From contig SVIQ01000006.1 of the NCBI GenBank assembly GCA_015069415.1, positions 1 through 41,754 on the forward strand: a DNA stretch of 41,754 bases, read 5' to 3'. Below the pieces are notes generated by a model. That model was given only the letters and a program-made list of their open reading frames with translations. It ran no database searches and had not been told where the DNA came from. This stretch comes from Clostridiales bacterium (GTDB taxonomy: Bacteria > Bacillota > Clostridia > Christensenellales > UBA1242). Below are positions 39,203 through 41,754 of this stretch, piece by piece. The translations under genes and the position numbers were made by a program. Each line of letters begins with the position of its first letter. Positions within the stretch are counted from its first letter, which is position 1.

Positions 39203-39916
39203 ATGTTTAAAAGAATTATTGCATTTTTCAAAAGATTATTTAAGAGAGATTTTTTAGACCCTGAATCAATCGTAAACTACATCTTCACTGCTGAAAGTTT
39301 ACCTGAGCCTTTAAATTTAGAAGAAGAATTTAATTTAGTTCAAAAACTACAAAACTCAAATGACCAAAACGCAAAATCCGAATTAATCGAACACAATCTT
39401 AGACTTGTAATGTATATCGCAAAAAGATTTGAAAGCAACAAACTCGATTTACAAGACTTAGTGTCTGTTGGATCAATTGGATTAATTAAAGCGGTTGACA
39501 GTTACAAACTTGACAAAAATATCAAACTTGCAACTTATGCTAGTCGTTGTATTGAAAATGAAATTTTAATGTATTTAAGAAAAGTCAACAAAAGCATTAA
39601 TGATTTAAGTTTAGACGATTCTCTAAACAGTGAAGAAGACGGAAAAAATCTAACTCTTGGAGAGTTAATTCCAGATGACAAAGAGATTTACGATGAGATT
39701 GAATTAAAGGATCAAAAAAGTTATCTACTTTTAGCCATAAACAAATTAAACGAACGTGAAAAACTCATTATGAGTATGCGCTACGGTTTGAACGGTTTTG
39801 ATGAATTAACTCAAAAAGAAGTTGCTCACCACATGAATATTTCTCAAAGTTACATTTCAAGGCTAGAAAAAAAGATTCTACATAAACTTAAAGTTGACAT
39901 CAATAAGAATATGTAA
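39203..39916 (+). CDS. sigE: RNA polymerase sporulation sigma factor E (with pro-sequence)
   Basis: 237 residues. N-terminal basic, amphipathic pro-sequence MFKRIIAFFKRLFKRDF before the conserved ESLPEPLNLEEEF, so it needs SpoIIGA cleavage. Region 2 NLRLVMYIAKRFESNKLDLQDLVSVGSIGLIKAVDSYKLDKNIKLATYASRCIENEILMYLR is nearly canonical for SigE. Region 4 NEREKLIMSMRYGLNGFDELTQKEVAHHMNISQSYISRLEKKI. Ribosome binding site AAGGAG. Ends 9 nt before a convergent gene. Confidence 0.95.
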   Translation: MFKRIIAFFKRLFKRDFLDPESIVNYIFTAESLPEPLNLEEEFNLVQKLQNSNDQNAKSELIEHNLRLVMYIAKRFESNKLDLQDLVSVGSIGLIKAVDSYKLDKNIKLATYASRCIENEILMYLRKVNKSINDLSLDDSLNSEEDGKNLTLGELIPDDKEIYDEIELKDQKSYLLLAINKLNEREKLIMSMRYGLNGFDELTQKEVAHHMNISQSYISRLEKKILHKLKVDINKNM

Positions 39917-39925
39917 AATCTAGTT

Positions 39926-40576
39926 TTATTGATCGTAACCACTCCTTTGAATTACAATCTTTTCAGCATCTTTCATTGCTTGCTCTACATATAAATTTGC
40001 ATTTTTACTTACAAATATTTCATCTTCAAAAACGTTTTTACTTTTTGACATTTCGTCAAACATATCTTTACAAAAAGTTACAACTAATCGATCTTCAGCA
40101 CTTAATTTATCTAATTGTTCAACAACTAAATCGTTTTCTATGCGAATTCCAAAATTATCAGCAATTTTTAAAAGTTCATATCTTGTAATAGGCCTTACAC
40201 CAGCGCATTGTCCGTCTTTTACTACTCTACTTTTAATGTTCTTTGGTAAAGCTTTTATGTTGTACCCACCCTTTAATGCCAAATCTTGAATATAAATTTC
40301 TGCAATCTTTTTTTCGTAATCTTCATTATCTAAAAAATCAGGGAAAATCAAATTCAAATGACAAATTATAGCACCAGCAAAATCAGCGGGAAGATAACGT
40401 AAACATTCAACTATTTCATCAGTTGTGAAGTTGTTATCTGTGAAATATATAATTAAATCTTCTTGCTTTGCTGTAATTTCATCTCCATACTGCATCACAA
40501 TTTCAGTAAACACTTCATCAATCTTGCTTCTTCTAATGATTTCATCATAATCAAACTTAAAATTTATTTTCTTCAT
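39926..40576 (-). CDS. Protein of unknown function, 216 aa
   Basis: 216 residues, acidic, no membrane segment, mainly helical. Possible landmarks: ITAKQEDLIIYFTDNNFTTDEIVECLRYLPADFAG, NIKALPKNIKSRVVKDGQCAGVRPITRYELLKIADNFG. The family is not recognised. TTGATT (40606-40611), 17 nt, TAATAT (40583-40588) and 6 nt to the ATG make a good promoter with leaderless geometry. Convergent with sigE, so it is a single-gene unit. Confidence 0.7.
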   Translation of the reverse strand: MKKINFKFDYDEIIRRSKIDEVFTEIVMQYGDEITAKQEDLIIYFTDNNFTTDEIVECLRYLPADFAGAIICHLNLIFPDFLDNEDYEKKIAEIYIQDLALKGGYNIKALPKNIKSRVVKDGQCAGVRPITRYELLKIADNFGIRIENDLVVEQLDKLSAEDRLVVTFCKDMFDEMSKSKNVFEDEIFVSKNANLYVEQAMKDAEKIVIQRSGYDQ

Positions 40577-40582
40577 AATAAT

Positions 40583-40611
40583 ATATTATCATATTTAACG
40601 CGAAAAATCAA
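40583..40611 (-). promoter_or_regulatory. Promoter of the 216-aa gene, leaderless geometry
   Basis: Minus strand TTGATT-17-TAATAT, ending 6 nt before ATG 40576. Confidence 0.6.
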
Positions 40612-40618
40612 GACAAAT

Positions 40619-40650
40619 AAAAAAGAGGATTAAACTTGTAATTCCTCTTC
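40619..40650 (-). terminator. Terminator overlapping the end of the 159-aa gene
   Basis: Minus-strand aagagga/tcctctt stem including the last codons and stop, then a U run. Confidence 0.55.
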
Positions 40651-41109
40651 TTTTTCTAATATCTCAGTAGGCGTTAAAGATATCTTTGAGTATTCATTAC
40701 GTGGACTTTTAGAAAATCCTTTTGTGTTGTCAACAGAATATGACAATAATGAAAGTTCTATCTCTCTAAGTCTTTCAAAAAGTCTTGTTTCGTAATTATA
40801 TTCTTTTTCAAATTTGTTAAATAACAACTTTCCACCTAAAAGCAACCCAGCATGAGTTAACAAAGAAATTCCAGCAATTGTCATATTTTGAATGAAACAA
40901 CCCGCAATGGCCGTTGCTCCAAGAATAAACATTAAAATAATTACAGTTTTTCTTCTAGTAAAGAGTTTATCTAATTTTTGCCTTGAATTGTCTATTCTTC
41001 TGTTAATTATTCTTAACTCTTTTTCTCTTTCAGTTTTTCTTTGGTCTTTCTTCGGTTGAAAATCTAAATTTAATGACATTTGCTTTCTTGTAATCATCTC
41101 ATTAATCAT
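40630..41109 (-). CDS. Membrane protein of unknown function, 159 aa
   Basis: 159 residues from ATG 41109. The frame is open 6 codons further, but these overlap the -10 box. N-terminal basic helix (RKTEREKELRIINRRIDNSRQKLDKLF), two membrane helices (VIILMFILGATAIAGCFI and IAGISLLTHAGLLLGGKLLF), then a charged helix and a Glu-rich end. Family not recognised. Promoter TTGACA-16-TATAAT ends 6 nt before the ATG, and there is no ribosome binding site. It lies downstream of the 16S gene on the same strand but is separated from it by a terminator. Confidence 0.7.
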   Translation of the reverse strand: MINEMITRKQMSLNLDFQPKKDQRKTEREKELRIINRRIDNSRQKLDKLFTRRKTVIILMFILGATAIAGCFIQNMTIAGISLLTHAGLLLGGKLLFNKFEKEYNYETRLFERLREIELSLLSYSVDNTKGFSKSPRNEYSKISLTPTEILEKEEELQV

Positions 41110-41115
41110 ACTTAA

Positions 41116-41143
41116 ATTATACCACAAACACCAAATTTGTCAA
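41116..41143 (-). promoter_or_regulatory. Promoter of the 159-aa gene, leaderless geometry
   Basis: Minus strand TTGACA (41138-41143), 16 nt, TATAAT (41116-41121), then 6 nt to ATG 41109. Confidence 0.7.
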
Positions 41144-41149
41144 TAAAAT

Positions 41150-41187
41150 AAAAAAAAGAGCTGTGGGTTAAACAGCTTCTTTTTTAA
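41150..41187 (-). terminator. Terminator after the 16S rRNA gene
   Basis: Minus-strand stem aaaagaagctgt/acagctctttt (one bulged A) followed by a U run, about 120 nt past the 16S 3' end. Between them lie three small hairpins: ggagtg/cactcc (41236-41253), gattatg/cataatc (41263-41280) and tttaaaga/tctttaaa (41290-41307). Confidence 0.75.
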
Positions 41188-41305
41188 TATCTATATCTTA
41201 ATGTACATAAGTTTCGTTAGTTAATGTTTTATTAAGGAGTGTTTTCTCACTCCACACATCATGATTATGTAAACATAATCAAGTCGACTTTAAAGATTAC
41301 TCTTT

Positions 41306-41754
<449 letters not shown>

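Overview
The window comes from an AT-rich, spore-forming Bacillota genome, most likely a clostridial lineage. The evidence is spoIIGA-sigE and sigG, gatCAB-aspS, AGGAGG-type ribosome binding sites matched by an anti-SD 16S tail, and several other typically clostridial families. No species-level assignment is possible from the sequence alone. The standard genetic code is used throughout.

Layout. 1-1.5 kb: an APH-like kinase fragment, a GNAT acetyltransferase, a block of three long hairpins and a small unknown gene. 1.7-2.9 kb: a divergent tRNA cluster (Gln, Lys on minus; Gly, Leu, Arg, His on plus) in which several tRNAs are followed by unusual structured repeats. 2.9-6.3 kb: an SDR enzyme, MurG, tRNA-Lys and an AbiH-type defence protein. 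6.7-11.8 kb: the gatC-gatA-gatB-aspS operon, preceded by what reads as a textbook attenuator with an Asn-rich leader peptide. 11.9-15.8 kb: a fused MacB/FtsX-type ABC transporter and galE. 16-18.7 kb: a three-gene ABC-2 exporter behind a structured leader RNA and terminator. 18.7-22.8 kb: DUF378, a DUF362-ferredoxin protein, a small conserved-looking protein, greA and cardiolipin synthase. 22.9-25 kb: tRNA-Gln, a leucine-rich-repeat-type lipoprotein and its divergent XRE regulator.

25.0-34.4 kb is a compact minus-strand phage head module: TerL, two small proteins, portal, scaffold, coat, two adaptor-sized proteins, a P22 gp10-sized protein and a phi-LC3-type holin with a long acidic tail. It is bracketed by two regulators with sigma-region-4-like HTHs. 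I see no integrase, ejection proteins, tail fibre or endolysin, so it is either a decayed podovirus or a retained capsid/packaging cassette. 34.5-41.1 kb: an SH3-type surface protein, a tandem-OB SSB, a polysaccharide deacetylase, sporulation sigma factors G and E with SpoIIGA, and two unknown genes. The window ends in the 3' part of a 16S rRNA gene that has its own terminator and no 23S gene behind it.

The most notable observations are: (1) a 17-residue leader peptide with nine Asn, including seven in a row, plus mutually exclusive terminator and antiterminator helices directly upstream of gatCAB-aspS, the genes that make Asn-tRNA by transamidation; (2) paired tRNA-3'-end elements whose hairpins covary; (3) the tailless capsid cassette; (4) a repeated promoter geometry in which ATG lies 6-7 nt after the -10 box with no ribosome binding site, implying leaderless mRNAs; (5) a leader RNA ahead of the ABC-2 operon.
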